A model generated the notes under the pieces. The model was not told the DNA's origin, did not search any database, and was given only the letters and a program-made list of their open reading frames with translations. Source: a virus. Taken from it: a stretch of DNA of 29,737 nucleotides. The translations under genes were made by a program, and so were the position numbers. Numbering within the stretch: position 1 is the first letter of the stretch; every line of letters begins with the position of its first letter. The stretch covers positions 1 to 29,737 of the IMG/VR virus record IMGVR_UViG_3300017727_000097, one strand, 5' to 3'. Of the stretch, positions 14,401 to 23,900 are shown one piece after another.

Positions 14401-15558
14401 TCACAAGTCGATGTAAAAATAGGTATAGCAACTAACAATGGAAACTACGATTATGGTACATCAGGTCAAGTGTTACAAAGTAACTCTACAGGAGTATCTT
14501 GGGAAACTGTTGCAGGACATAATCACACAGGTATAACTTTCCCTAACTCAGGAACAGTATTATCTGATAATACTCACAGTCACAACACAGATTTTTCAAA
14601 TTTCTTAACATCAACAGATTTAAATACTCACGCAAATGCTAATAATCCACATGATAACTATTTGAGTGAATCAGATCACAATGAAAATAACACTGCTCAC
14701 TCTAATTTCATAAGCAATGCTGATTTGTCTGACTATGTAACAAATAGTAATACAAACTTTTTAAGTGCAGTAGGTCACACAGCTATGGCAGCAGGAAACG
14801 CAGGTGTAGCTCATGGGTTGACTTTAGGAGATGTTTTAACTAACAGTAATCACTCACATGGAAATACTCATAATCACTCAGGTACAGTCTTAACAACATC
14901 TGGTGCTGACAATCTTTATTCAACTCCACACAATCACCCTTATGGTACAGGTAATGGAAATGGTAACGGAAATGGTAACTCTAATTTAACAAATGCAAAT
15001 GTTGACACTTCACATGGATCTCATGGATCTCATAATCACTCAGGTACAGTTCTAACTACTTCTGGTGCTGATAACCTTTACGCAACTCCTCATAATAGCC
15101 ACAGTCATAACCATAGTTCTTATGTAACAAATAGTACTTATAGCAATCACTTAAATAACCTTCACTTTTCTGACTCAAGGTTAAAGACAAATATTGTAGA
15201 TACTTCTTTTGGTCTTTCTTACATAAACTCATTAAGACCTGTTGACTATGAATATACTTCAGATACTCTTGATTCTTACTTTAGTGATGAAAATGCACCT
15301 TTTTTAAGAGACATGTATGCAGGAGTTAAACATGGTTTTATTGCACAAGAAGTAAGAACTTCTACTTTTGATAATCACTCCTCTAACACTGCTTTCGGTG
15401 GACTTGGGTATAAAGCTGAATCAGAACAAGACAATTTTGAAGACATACAAACAGTTGATCTAGAACAATTTATAGGTCCTGTTATTAAATCAATACAAGA
15501 ACTATCTGCTAAGATAGAATTGTTAACAGCCAGAGTTGAAGAACTCGAAGGAGAATAA
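11443..15558 (+). CDS. Tail hub / central fibre with FN3, His-rich and S74 chaperone regions
   Basis: 1371 residues. Residues about 1-420 look like a tail hub (Tal/gpJ-like) domain. Residues about 427-548 are a fibronectin type III domain (SIPDTPSGLTTVAGTYSDG start; 'YDLSPNTYYSVGVQAVDITG' core) and about 551-681 a second FN3-like domain. Residues 682-1020 form a repeat-rich fibre shaft ('NIANLAVTNALIANAAITDL', 'ITAGTLSSDRL'). Residues about 1024-1236 hold around 26 histidines, many as H-x-H. The end (about 1240-1371) is a peptidase S74 intramolecular chaperone: 'SDSRLKTNI' at 1243-1251, 'INSLRPVDYEY', 'HGFIAQEV', and a C-terminal coiled coil. S74 domains help trimerise fibres and then cut themselves off just before the conserved Ser. 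Probably the central adsorption fibre. Confidence 0.88.
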   Translation: MSVTEKLMAQGQFSLALNKQDTPNSIINSIDAWGHIVIVKGDLNVQEFSDSTLLSAARYVGIVESLELGMENDVQIMGTGLVSYLGDGDTRGMPIATSGGPSGVRSYKNKTLEQTLDSTGSPKGILRAEDGSFGPIRKGTITEPTGSNTTYTGKHYTESVLKALKFICSDLNVEFKVSTTGLLDAGPSASLFAGHDTDPTAIIVRGANGQDPNITGINTTSLVAQYDASEFVSRVELIASKHGAEANIGSATASSIPYKDLFGESLFRAQYVSDPQTEGTKKNERAQEYLLELNEVKKQLNVSLEEYDIAGDFTVGDKIFIFDPDIGFVDTEADRVSDGRSSLFETVYQGQVLNPTKIRVLGITWPIQNGYGVFYRDKDGNYLELTDYCIFETSDVQLEIGDVAPTIKESLGFSGHTVDLVGSPDKSIPDTPSGLTTVAGTYSDGNGISKGFVKLSWTEPLNTDGTSITDGSFYRVRWRVVQDTDGNNIIDENDTQVTEFNYSTVQFDTREFIIYDLSPNTYYSVGVQAVDITGFDSDFASISSVQTPADGGAPNKPDGFATIASNPLRVQFIHNLGQAKDSNGNAVSPVVNFTLAKDLSHLNIYASTTSGFDLQYNSTTNKVTQTGFKIGQIVATSAHIQNGIAAVGYIDLDNADTHYFRVTAVDSSGNESEPSNEQTGNADLVNSANIANLAVTNALIANAAITDLKVADVSAGKVTAGTIAGQTIILNTSGDTGNDSIIKSSNYSTGSAGWAITSDGTAEFQNATIRGSLNASDITAGTLSSDRLDTNFIAVGGAATDVNDGSTTIDGGNITTNSITANQLNFTPLQDGDAITDGTIAGITINSTEIQSTGFNSSSGFQISSNGNAIFRDVTIRGTLEGTSLTDNFTLDGGTIRTASSGSRVEIKETSSVGMINFYDSSDELTMSMQASTDEFQMVGGLDDNVKLSTVLGKELELNAGTIKINAYGNASGGPINLGTPGTNNISQVDVKIGIATNNGNYDYGTSGQVLQSNSTGVSWETVAGHNHTGITFPNSGTVLSDNTHSHNTDFSNFLTSTDLNTHANANNPHDNYLSESDHNENNTAHSNFISNADLSDYVTNSNTNFLSAVGHTAMAAGNAGVAHGLTLGDVLTNSNHSHGNTHNHSGTVLTTSGADNLYSTPHNHPYGTGNGNGNGNGNSNLTNANVDTSHGSHGSHNHSGTVLTTSGADNLYATPHNSHSHNHSSYVTNSTYSNHLNNLHFSDSRLKTNIVDTSFGLSYINSLRPVDYEYTSDTLDSYFSDENAPFLRDMYAGVKHGFIAQEVRTSTFDNHSSNTAFGGLGYKAESEQDNFEDIQTVDLEQFIGPVIKSIQELSAKIELLTARVEELEGE
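14869..15096 (+). repeat. Two-copy His-rich fibre repeat
   Basis: Two 66-base units (14869-14934 and 15031-15096) encode HNHSGTVLTTSGADNLY followed by [S/A]TPHN, with only one amino-acid change, but many third-position differences at DNA level (for example cttaacaacatct versus tctaactacttct). The unit is separated by a Gly-Asn run (GNGNGNGNGNSN). The pattern points to old duplication kept by selection on the protein. Confidence 0.85.
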
Positions 15559-15779
15559 TGACACACGAATATAAAATAGTTGATCCAACAGTGACCGAAA
15601 GCACAGAAGAAAAGTTGGACAAACTTTATATACAAATTCATGCACTAGAAAAACATCACTTAGTTTTAGATGCAATTGAATCACCAAGTGAAGAAGAGAC
15701 AGATGAAATTGAGGCTATTGAATCTCAATTGACTGCACTTATTGGTGAATATGAAGATCTAGGAGGAAACTTCGATTGA
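15558..15779 (+). CDS. Small acidic coiled-coil protein (73 aa)
   Basis: 73 residues, starting on a TAATG overlap with the fibre gene. It is mostly helical with heptad-like leucines (EEKLDKLYIQIHALEKHHLV) and a glutamate-rich middle (SPSEEETDEIEAIESQL). A length and helix content like this is typical of small phage tail accessory or fibre-assembly proteins. Translational coupling with the fibre gene may point to a chaperone or a connecting protein. No family recognised. Confidence 0.7.
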   Translation: MTHEYKIVDPTVTESTEEKLDKLYIQIHALEKHHLVLDAIESPSEEETDEIEAIESQLTALIGEYEDLGGNFD

Positions 15780-16534
15780 AGTTTTCTTTGGGGGGAAAAC
15801 AATTCATAGAGTTTAAGACCGATGTCGTAGGTCTTGAATCTATTTCACCTGTAAAAAAATCTAATTCCTTTATACCAAGTTGGTTTAAAGATATGGATGA
15901 TTACATTATAAGACAACCAAATCCATCTGGACTTCCGAATGCTTTTGGTAAAACAAAAGAAACTGCTAAAAAACACAGTGGTGGAACTGTAAAAAGATGT
16001 CCTGCAATAATAGACTTAATAACTGAGGGCTTTGTAATCCCTATGTGGTGCGATTTTTTAATTCAGAGAAATGATGCACTTCTTGAGTGGGATAATAAAA
16101 ATTTTCCGTATGGTATTGAATTTCACAGCAAAGAGCAAATAAGTCACTGGAAACTTAAAAAAACAGATTTTCCTGAGGGTGTTAAGTTTGTTAATCCGTG
16201 GCGTATATACACACCACCAGGTTATTCAGTTTTATTTATAGCACCATTTTATGAATTTGAAAAAAGATTTACTGTTCTACCTGGTATCGTAGAAACAGAT
16301 ACATATCATCATATAAATTTTCCAAGCATAGTGCATACAAATAAAGATCTAATAATAGATAGAGGTACGCCATTTATTCAAGTCATTCCATTTAAAAGAG
16401 ATGATTATGACTTTGATGTTGGACAAATGTCTGAAAAGCAAAAAAGTCAAGATACTGGGCATAAAAATGATTTAAACAGTAAGTTTAAAAATGCTTACAG
16501 ATCAATTACCCAAAGACAAAAAAATATCAAGTAA
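15776..16534 (+). CDS. Conserved phage protein of unknown function (DUF6065-like)
   Basis: 252 residues beginning at TTG 15776, which overlaps the previous TGA; a perfect AGGAGG at 15761-15766 (nine-base spacing) supports this unusual start. Recognisable blocks are 'IPSWFKDM' (31-40), 'KRCPAIIDLITEGFVIPMWC' (73-92), 'VKFVNPWRIYTPPGYSVLFI' (about 136-155), 'LPGIVETDTYHHINFPSIVH' (168-187) and 'GTPFIQVIPFKRDDYDF' (197-213). I recall this block order in proteins of marine phages and some bacteria with no known role (DUF6065-type); the name is from memory and unverified. A beta-rich fold with many aromatic and His residues could suit an enzyme or a binding protein. Its place among fibres suggests a virion or fibre-modifying role. 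Confidence 0.75.
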   Translation: MKFSLGGKQFIEFKTDVVGLESISPVKKSNSFIPSWFKDMDDYIIRQPNPSGLPNAFGKTKETAKKHSGGTVKRCPAIIDLITEGFVIPMWCDFLIQRNDALLEWDNKNFPYGIEFHSKEQISHWKLKKTDFPEGVKFVNPWRIYTPPGYSVLFIAPFYEFEKRFTVLPGIVETDTYHHINFPSIVHTNKDLIIDRGTPFIQVIPFKRDDYDFDVGQMSEKQKSQDTGHKNDLNSKFKNAYRSITQRQKNIK

Positions 16535-16558
16535 CCTATAAGTATCTAAAAGGTATTT

Positions 16559-16816
16559 ATGGCAGAATCTTACGAATTTAATGTATTTAATGACAGGATG
16601 AAAAGGCAATATTTATTAGATAATATATTGCAAGGTGAAATACAAATATTTGCTACTTTACTAACACCTGTCGCTGAAAATCACCCTGATTATGCTGAAT
16701 GGAAATATGGTTTAGATCAAATGACTGAGAGTATCAGTAATTTGAAAAAGGTATATGAAAAACTGGGAGGCACCTACGATCTAGGAGATATTAAGAATGT
16801 CGTTAACAACACATAG
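16559..16816 (+). CDS. Small helical protein (85 aa), unknown
   Basis: 85 residues with AAAAGG upstream. Mostly helical: 'FNDRMKRQYLLDNILQGEIQ' then 'MTESISNLKKVYEKLGGTYD'. The end 'YEKLGGTYDL' resembles 'GEYEDLGGNFD' at the C-terminus of the 73-residue protein at 15558, so the two may be distant relatives of one helical family on either side of the DUF6065-like gene. Overlaps the following fibre gene by 20 bases. Function unknown. Confidence 0.7.
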   Translation: MAESYEFNVFNDRMKRQYLLDNILQGEIQIFATLLTPVAENHPDYAEWKYGLDQMTESISNLKKVYEKLGGTYDLGDIKNVVNNT

Positions 16817-17978
16817 TAGAAATACACTTGAAATAGCTAATCTTTCAACACAAGACGACTTTTTTGATAATGATGATACTGGTGAGGGTTATACTTTATC
16901 TAACGCAACTGTCCAAATAGTTTCTTTAAATGATAATTTATATTTAGATGGTAAAACAGTAGTATCTGATGGTAATTTATCTATAGGAACTTCTGCCTCT
17001 AATACATATCTAGTCCTTGGATCTGCCAGTACACCAGCTTTAAAAATCGACAGCTCGCAAAGATTAGATATTCTATCTGCAAAACTTCGCATAAATGGAT
17101 CGGATGGAACATCAGGACAAGTCTTAACAACAGATGGCTTAGGTAATATATCTTGGTCAACTGTAGATAATACTCAATATGCTATTGCTGGAATACAAGT
17201 AAATGGATCGACAACTATTACTGCTGGATCTACAAGTGAAAACATAGAAATAGAAGCTGGATCTGGAATTGGCGTAACTACTGATCCAACTGCTACACCG
17301 AAAAAGATCACAATATCTAATACAAATACTGCTGCCAATGCCTTTTCTACTTTTGCAGTTGGCTCTGGATCTGGTTCTGCTAGTGGATCTGATCTTCTTG
17401 CTGATAGTGAAACGGATACATTAACCTTTGTTGCAGGATCAGGAATTACTTTAACTGCTGATGCTAATAGTGATCAGATAACAATTGACTCAACGAGTAG
17501 TGGATCAGGATCACAAGATATATTTAAAAATGTTTCTGCACCCAATCAAAGTACAATTACAGCAAGCAGCACTACGGATACTTTATCTTTAGATACTGTA
17601 GAGCCAAGTGTTACAAGGACTGAGCGTAAAGGTAAATTAGATATTGTCACAGATACTAGTCAAAGATCTATAACTCTAAAGGCAAATATACCGATAACTC
17701 ATAGTCATAGTGGTAAAATGCCATTAGTGCTTAGTGGAGGATCTACTAGTGGAGTTCCTTTAAAAAATCACTTTATACCAGTAACTACGACTGCTTCGGT
17801 AAATGGTGGTGGTAGCACAGTTGCTATGAGTACGAGAGCTGTTGAAGTATTACAAACAGATGGTTCAACTTTATCAAGAATAGTAATGCCTCCCACTTCA
17901 GATGGTAAATCGTTAGTCCTTACTACGACCTCATCAGATGGCACTACACAGACACAAGACATAAACATGGGTGAATAA
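16797..17978 (+). CDS. Accessory tail fibre protein (393 aa)
   Basis: 393 residues rich in Ser, Thr, Gly, Asn and Asp, with little Cys, typical of trimeric beta-helical fibres. 'GTSGQVLTTDGLGNISWSTV' at about 104-123 closely matches 'GTSGQVLQSNSTGVSWETV' before the His-rich part of the 11443 fibre, a common fibre module. 'ITHSHSGKMPLVLSGG' near residue 300 carries an H-x-H pair. The repeats 'FVAGSGITLTADANSDQITI' and 'AGSGIGVTTDPTATPKKITI' match the 'AGTGI.....GE I.I' module of the giant fibre downstream. GGAGAT gives a suitable ribosome site inside the previous gene. The stop overlaps the next ATG as TAATG. Confidence 0.82.
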   Translation: MSLTTHSRNTLEIANLSTQDDFFDNDDTGEGYTLSNATVQIVSLNDNLYLDGKTVVSDGNLSIGTSASNTYLVLGSASTPALKIDSSQRLDILSAKLRINGSDGTSGQVLTTDGLGNISWSTVDNTQYAIAGIQVNGSTTITAGSTSENIEIEAGSGIGVTTDPTATPKKITISNTNTAANAFSTFAVGSGSGSASGSDLLADSETDTLTFVAGSGITLTADANSDQITIDSTSSGSGSQDIFKNVSAPNQSTITASSTTDTLSLDTVEPSVTRTERKGKLDIVTDTSQRSITLKANIPITHSHSGKMPLVLSGGSTSGVPLKNHFIPVTTTASVNGGGSTVAMSTRAVEVLQTDGSTLSRIVMPPTSDGKSLVLTTTSSDGTTQTQDINMGE

Positions 17979-20900
17979 TGGCAGAAAAAGATCCGATAAG
18001 GCTGAATTTAGACGGAGATGGTAATCCTGATGGTTTTGCTGAATTTCAATCAGCAGATTTTATAGGTTTAACCGATGGTGGAACTGGTGGATCTTATAGT
18101 TCACTAGCAGATTTAAGAATAGGTTTAGGTTTACAAATTGGCTCTAATGTCCAAGCCTATGACGCAGATTTATCAACATTAGCAAATATAACTCATTCAG
18201 ATGGCGTATTTATTGTATCAGATGGAAGTCAATGGGTTTCAGAGTCAGGTGCAACAGCAAGAACAAGTTTAGGTTTAGGAACAGGTGACAGTCCAACATT
18301 TACAGGATTAACAACCAGTGGTTCTGTAACTATACAAGGCAACCTTGATGTTCAAGGTGAATTTCTTAATACTACGGCAGAAGTAATAGTTGTTGATGAC
18401 GCTTTTGTAAAACTGAATACAGGAAATAGCGAAGTTGATGCTGGATTAATTATTGAAACATCAGATACCGATGACGCAAGATTATTTTATGATGTATCGA
18501 CAAATCGTTGGGTTTTGGGTGAAAATCAATCTTATGACGAGATTTTGACACAAACCTCAACTGATACTATAACTAACAAATCAATTGATGGTGGATCTAA
18601 CACTCTTACTAATATTCCTAACACTGCATTTAGTAATAGTTCTATAACAGTCACAGACGGATCTAACTCAACGGATATCTCGTTAGGTGGAACAATAACA
18701 TTTACTGGTGGTACAGGTCTTACTTTAACTGAAGGATCAGGAACAGTTACAGGATCCGTGGATTTTACCGAATTTGATACAGATAGTATTACTGAGGGAA
18801 GCACCAATGTTTACTATACCAATGCTCGTGCAGATGCAAGAATAGCTTTAGCCAATATTGAAGATCTTGCAAATGTAGGATTTTCTGGTCTAGCAAATGG
18901 TGATGTAATTAGATATAATGGATCCTCATGGATTAATGATCCAATAGATTTAGCTACAGATACAGTTGGCGATTTCGTACAAAATTTAGTTGCTGGTACA
19001 GGTATAAGTGTCAGCACGACTAGTGGAGAGTCACAAACCCCTACTGTCGCAGTTACAATGTCGTCATTTGATACCGATGATTTAACAGAAGGATCTTCAA
19101 ACCTCTACTATACGGATGCAAGATCTAATAGTGCTTTTGATACTCGACTAGCTACAAAAGATACTGACGATCTATCAGAGGGATCTACTAATCTTTACTA
19201 TACAGATACACGAGTTGGAACATATTTAACTTCTAACAGTTATGCAACTCAAACTTATGTAGATAGTGCTGTAGCTACAGAAAACGAAATCAGCGAAATG
19301 AATGATGTCACGCTGACATCTTTAGCTGCAAATCAGGTATTAAGATACAGTGGTTCAGCTTGGTTAAATGTCACACTAGATACAGATGACATTGGGGAAG
19401 GTTCAACTAATCTATATTATACTGACGCAAGATTTGATACAAGATTGGCAACTAAGGACACAGCTGATCTAACAGAGGGAACTAATCTTTATTACACAAC
19501 TGCTAGATTTGATACAGCTTTTACAGGTAAATCTACATCTGATTTAACAGAGGGTACAAACCTCTACTACACAACAGCAAGATTTGATACAAGATTAGGA
19601 ACTAAAGATACCGATGATTTGTCAGAGGGATCTACTAACTTATACTTTACAAACGCTAGAGCCAGAGGTTCTTTATCGGTTACTGATGCTGGTGGGGATG
19701 GATCGCTAAGTTACGATAACACAACAGGAGTGTTTACTTACACAGGTCCATCAGCATCGGAAGTTAGAGCGCATTTCACTGCTGGAACTGGTATAGGAAT
19801 ATCCTCTGGTGAGATATCAATAGGTCAGTCTGTTGGCACTACTGATAATGTACAATTTAATAATATACAAGTTGATGGCACTTTAACATCTGATGACATT
19901 ACATCTACAAACATAAGTATTGATGGTAATGCAACTATTTCAGGAGACTTGACTGTAAGTGGTTCGACTACAACTGTTGATAGTACAACTGTCACTGTAA
20001 ATGATCCGTTATTCAAGTATGCAGATGAAAACTCAGGTAATACAGTAGATATAGGTTGGTATGGCGAATACATACAGTCATCGACAACAAAATATGCAGG
20101 TATGGTTTGGGATGCTAGTCAGTCTGATAAATTTAGATTATTTCATGGTTCACAAACAGAGCCTACTACATCAGTCGATACAAGTGCTACTGGTTTTTCA
20201 ACTGGAACATTAATCGCTAATTTACAAGGCGATGTTACAGGAACAGTTTCAGATATATCTAATCATGATACAGATAGTCTTAGTGAGGGTAGCTCAAATC
20301 TTTACTACACAACTACAAGAGCTAATACAGATTTTGATACAAAGTTGGCAGCAGCAGATACAGGTGATTTGTCTGAGGGAACTAATCTCTATTACACCAC
20401 AGCAAGATTCGACAGTGCTTTGTCAGGTAAAACAACAAGCGACTTAGCCGAAGGTACAAATCTTTATTTCACTAATGAAAGAGTTGACGATCAAGTTGAT
20501 AGTTTATTAACAGCAGGATCAAATATAACTTTGTCATATGACGATAGTGCAGGAACACTTACTATTTCGGCAACAGAAGATGATCTATCAAACAATGATA
20601 CAGATGATTTGTCTGAAGGTTCTACAAATCTTTATTTTACAAACGAAAGAGCTCAAGACGCATTAGGCACAGCTTTAACTATGGGAACTCAAACTCTCAT
20701 AACTGTTACCTATGATGACACTAATAATAATTATGATTTTGTAGTAGACAATGACTTATCTAATTATGATAATTCAACTTCTGCATTTACAACTTTGGCC
20801 AGCTTTAGTGGTGGTACAAATATCAGCTTTAGTTCAGGAACAATTGCATTTGATAATACTTCAGATCTTGATATGGGTGGTAGAAGAGTCCTTTTTGGCA

Positions 20901-23900
20901 ATGTGTATTCAGCAGAAGGTGATCTACCAAGTGCTTCAACTTATCATGGTATGTTTGCTCATGTTCATGGAACTGGTAGAGCTTATTATGCACATGCAGG
21001 AAACTGGGTAGATTTAATTGGAGCAAATGAAATAGGATCAGGGCTTACTTATTCTTCAGGATCACTTACAGCAGATTTTACACCAACCAGTACTGATACA
21101 CTTACAAACAAAACAATTAATTTTGAAAACAATACTGCAATAGTCGAATTTGCTGTTACAGTTTCAAACTCTGGATCTGGTAATAAATATTATCTAGATG
21201 GTGAAGAGGCTGCAAGTGTACAATTAGTACCAGGTATAACTTATAGATTCGATTTATCAGATTCATCTACAGGTTCACATCCATTCTTACTATCTACAAC
21301 AAAGGATGGTTCTCATAACAGTGGATCATCATATACTACTGGTGTAACTACGAATGGATCTCAAGGATCTTCTGGTGCATATTTACAAATTACTATAAAT
21401 GCTGCAACATCAGACACTCTATATTATTACTGTTCAGCTCACTCTGGTATGGGTGGAGATGCAGTTGTATCAATAGCTGGATCTAGTTTATCTGCTAGTG
21501 ATACAGACGATTTGACCGAAGGTAGCTCTAACCTTTACTACACAGACGCAAGGGCTAGAGGTGCAGTTTCGGTAACTGATAGTGGTGGTGATGGATCATT
21601 ATCTTACAACAGTGGATCTGGCGTATTTACATATACAGGTCCTAGCGCTAGCGAGACAAGAGCGCACTTCAGCGCAGGAACAGGTGTTACTTTATCATCT
21701 GGAGAAATAAGCATAGGTCAGGCTGTAGGCACTACAAGTGATGTAACTTTTAATGATCTAGTTGTATCAGGAGATTTAACTGTAAGTGGTACTACTACAA
21801 CTTTAAATACTGAAACATTAACAGTTGATGACAACATAATTGTATTAAATAACAATGTCACAGGTTCACCTACAGAAAATGCAGGTATTGAAATAGAGCG
21901 TGGTAGTTCTACTAATAAAACTCTTATCTGGAATGAAACTGATGACAAATGGACTGTTGGATCAGAAAGATTCGATGCAGGAAGTATATACTCAACATTT
22001 ACAGGAAACTTAACAGGTGATGTAACAGGAACAGTTTCCTCAATAGCTAATCATGATACTGATAGTTTGTCAGAAGGATCTTCAAATCTTTACTTTACTG
22101 ATGAAAGAGTAGATGACAGGGTAAATGCTTTACTTACAGAGGGAACTAATGTATCACTTACTTATGATGACACTGCTAATACATTAACAATTACCTCTAC
22201 AGATACAAATACACAACTTACACAAGAACAAGTAGAAGATTATGTAGCAGGAGTTGTAACTGCTGGTACAGATATATCCGTCACTTATGATGACTCAGCA
22301 GGAACATTAACAATTGCTAATACTGCCGCTTTAAGTTCTGAACAAGTTCAAGATATAACAGGCGCACAGATTGTCACAAATGGATCACATACAGGTATAT
22401 CTTTTGCTTATGATGACGCAAACGATGGTGCTATTGACGCAACTGTATCTTTATCAGGATTCAGTACTAGTGATCTATCTGAAGGAACAAACTTATATTT
22501 CACAAATGCAAGAGCTGATGCAAGGATAGCAGCAGCAACTACTGATGACCTAACAGAAGGTAGCACTAATCTGTACTTTACAAATGCTAGAGCAGACGCA
22601 AGGATTACTGCGGCAGATCTAAATGATCTTAGTGATGTATTATTCAGCAATCCAACATCAAGCGATGACGCAAAAGTTTTAGCTTACAGTAATAGCTCAG
22701 GTGGTTTTGTTCTTTCATCTCTTGGTGGTTTATCTGGATCTGGTGAAGTTAACACAGCATCTAATCAGAACACAGCAGGTATTGGTGTATTCCTACAAAA
22801 GACAGGTGAAGATCTAGAGTTTAGAGGTATCAATGCAGGATCTTCCAAGATTACTGTAACTAATGACACTGCAAATGATGAAATAGATATAGATTTTGGA
22901 TCTGTATCCATAGATGATCTTAGTGATGTTGATACAACAACAAGCGCACCTAGTTCAGGTCAAGCTCTCAAATGGTCTGGTTCTACATGGGAACCTGGTG
23001 ACGCAAGTTCACAAGTAGCTCAGTTAACAGATGTAACATTAACTTCTCTCGCTACTAATCAAGTATTACGATACAGTGGATCTGCATGGGTAAATGTAAC
23101 TCTTGATACTGATGATATTGGAGAGGGATCAACAAATCTTTACTATACAGACGCTAGATCTAACAGTGCATTTGACACAAGACTTGCGACTAAAGATACA
23201 GATAATCTAAGTGAGGGTTCATCAAATTTATATTACACAGATGCAAGAGTCCAAACAAAGATAGATAGCTATGTAAGTGGTGGTACAGGTGTTACTGTTT
23301 CATCAGGTGATATCAGTATAGGTCAAGCTGTCTCAACAACTTCCGATGTAACTTTTAATGATTTAATAGTATCTGGAGACTTGACAGTTTCAGGGACTAC
23401 AACTTCCGTTAATACTGAGACAATTAACTTAGCTGATAATCAGATCGTTCTTAATTCCAATGCAACTGGCTCTGCTTCAGAGAATGGTGGTATTGAAATT
23501 GAGAGAGGCGATGACACTAATAAAACTCTTATATGGAACGAATCAACAGACAAATGGACAGTTGGATCCGAAACTTTCGTTGCAGGTACATTTGAGGGTA
23601 ATGCAACAGGCTTAACTACAAGTGCCTTGACAGGTCAATCGGCTTTAACTACAGCAGCAGATGACGATGTTATCTTAATTTATGACACAAGCGCTACTGA
23701 TTATAAGAAGATCACAAAAAGCAATTTAGTAGGAAGTGTTAGTTTCGATGTAAATGATGAAATGCCTCTTACACTTGCAGACAATTCCTCGGATCCTATA
23801 CAATTTGCAAATGTTGGAACATCAGCAACAGATCTTGATCTTGTATTAGCAGATGGAACTGTTGATCCAATAAACATCACAGGAACTTCAAACTCTGCCA

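Noticed and set aside
20232-21011. Short + strand frames (71 and 86 codons) inside the giant fibre
   Set aside because: Out-of-frame readings of the repeat region; low-complexity Leu/Gln/Ile products.
18779-23270. CRISPR-like or non-coding repeat array
   Set aside because: Repeats are coding, irregular in spacing and variable at third codon positions, unlike CRISPR direct repeats.
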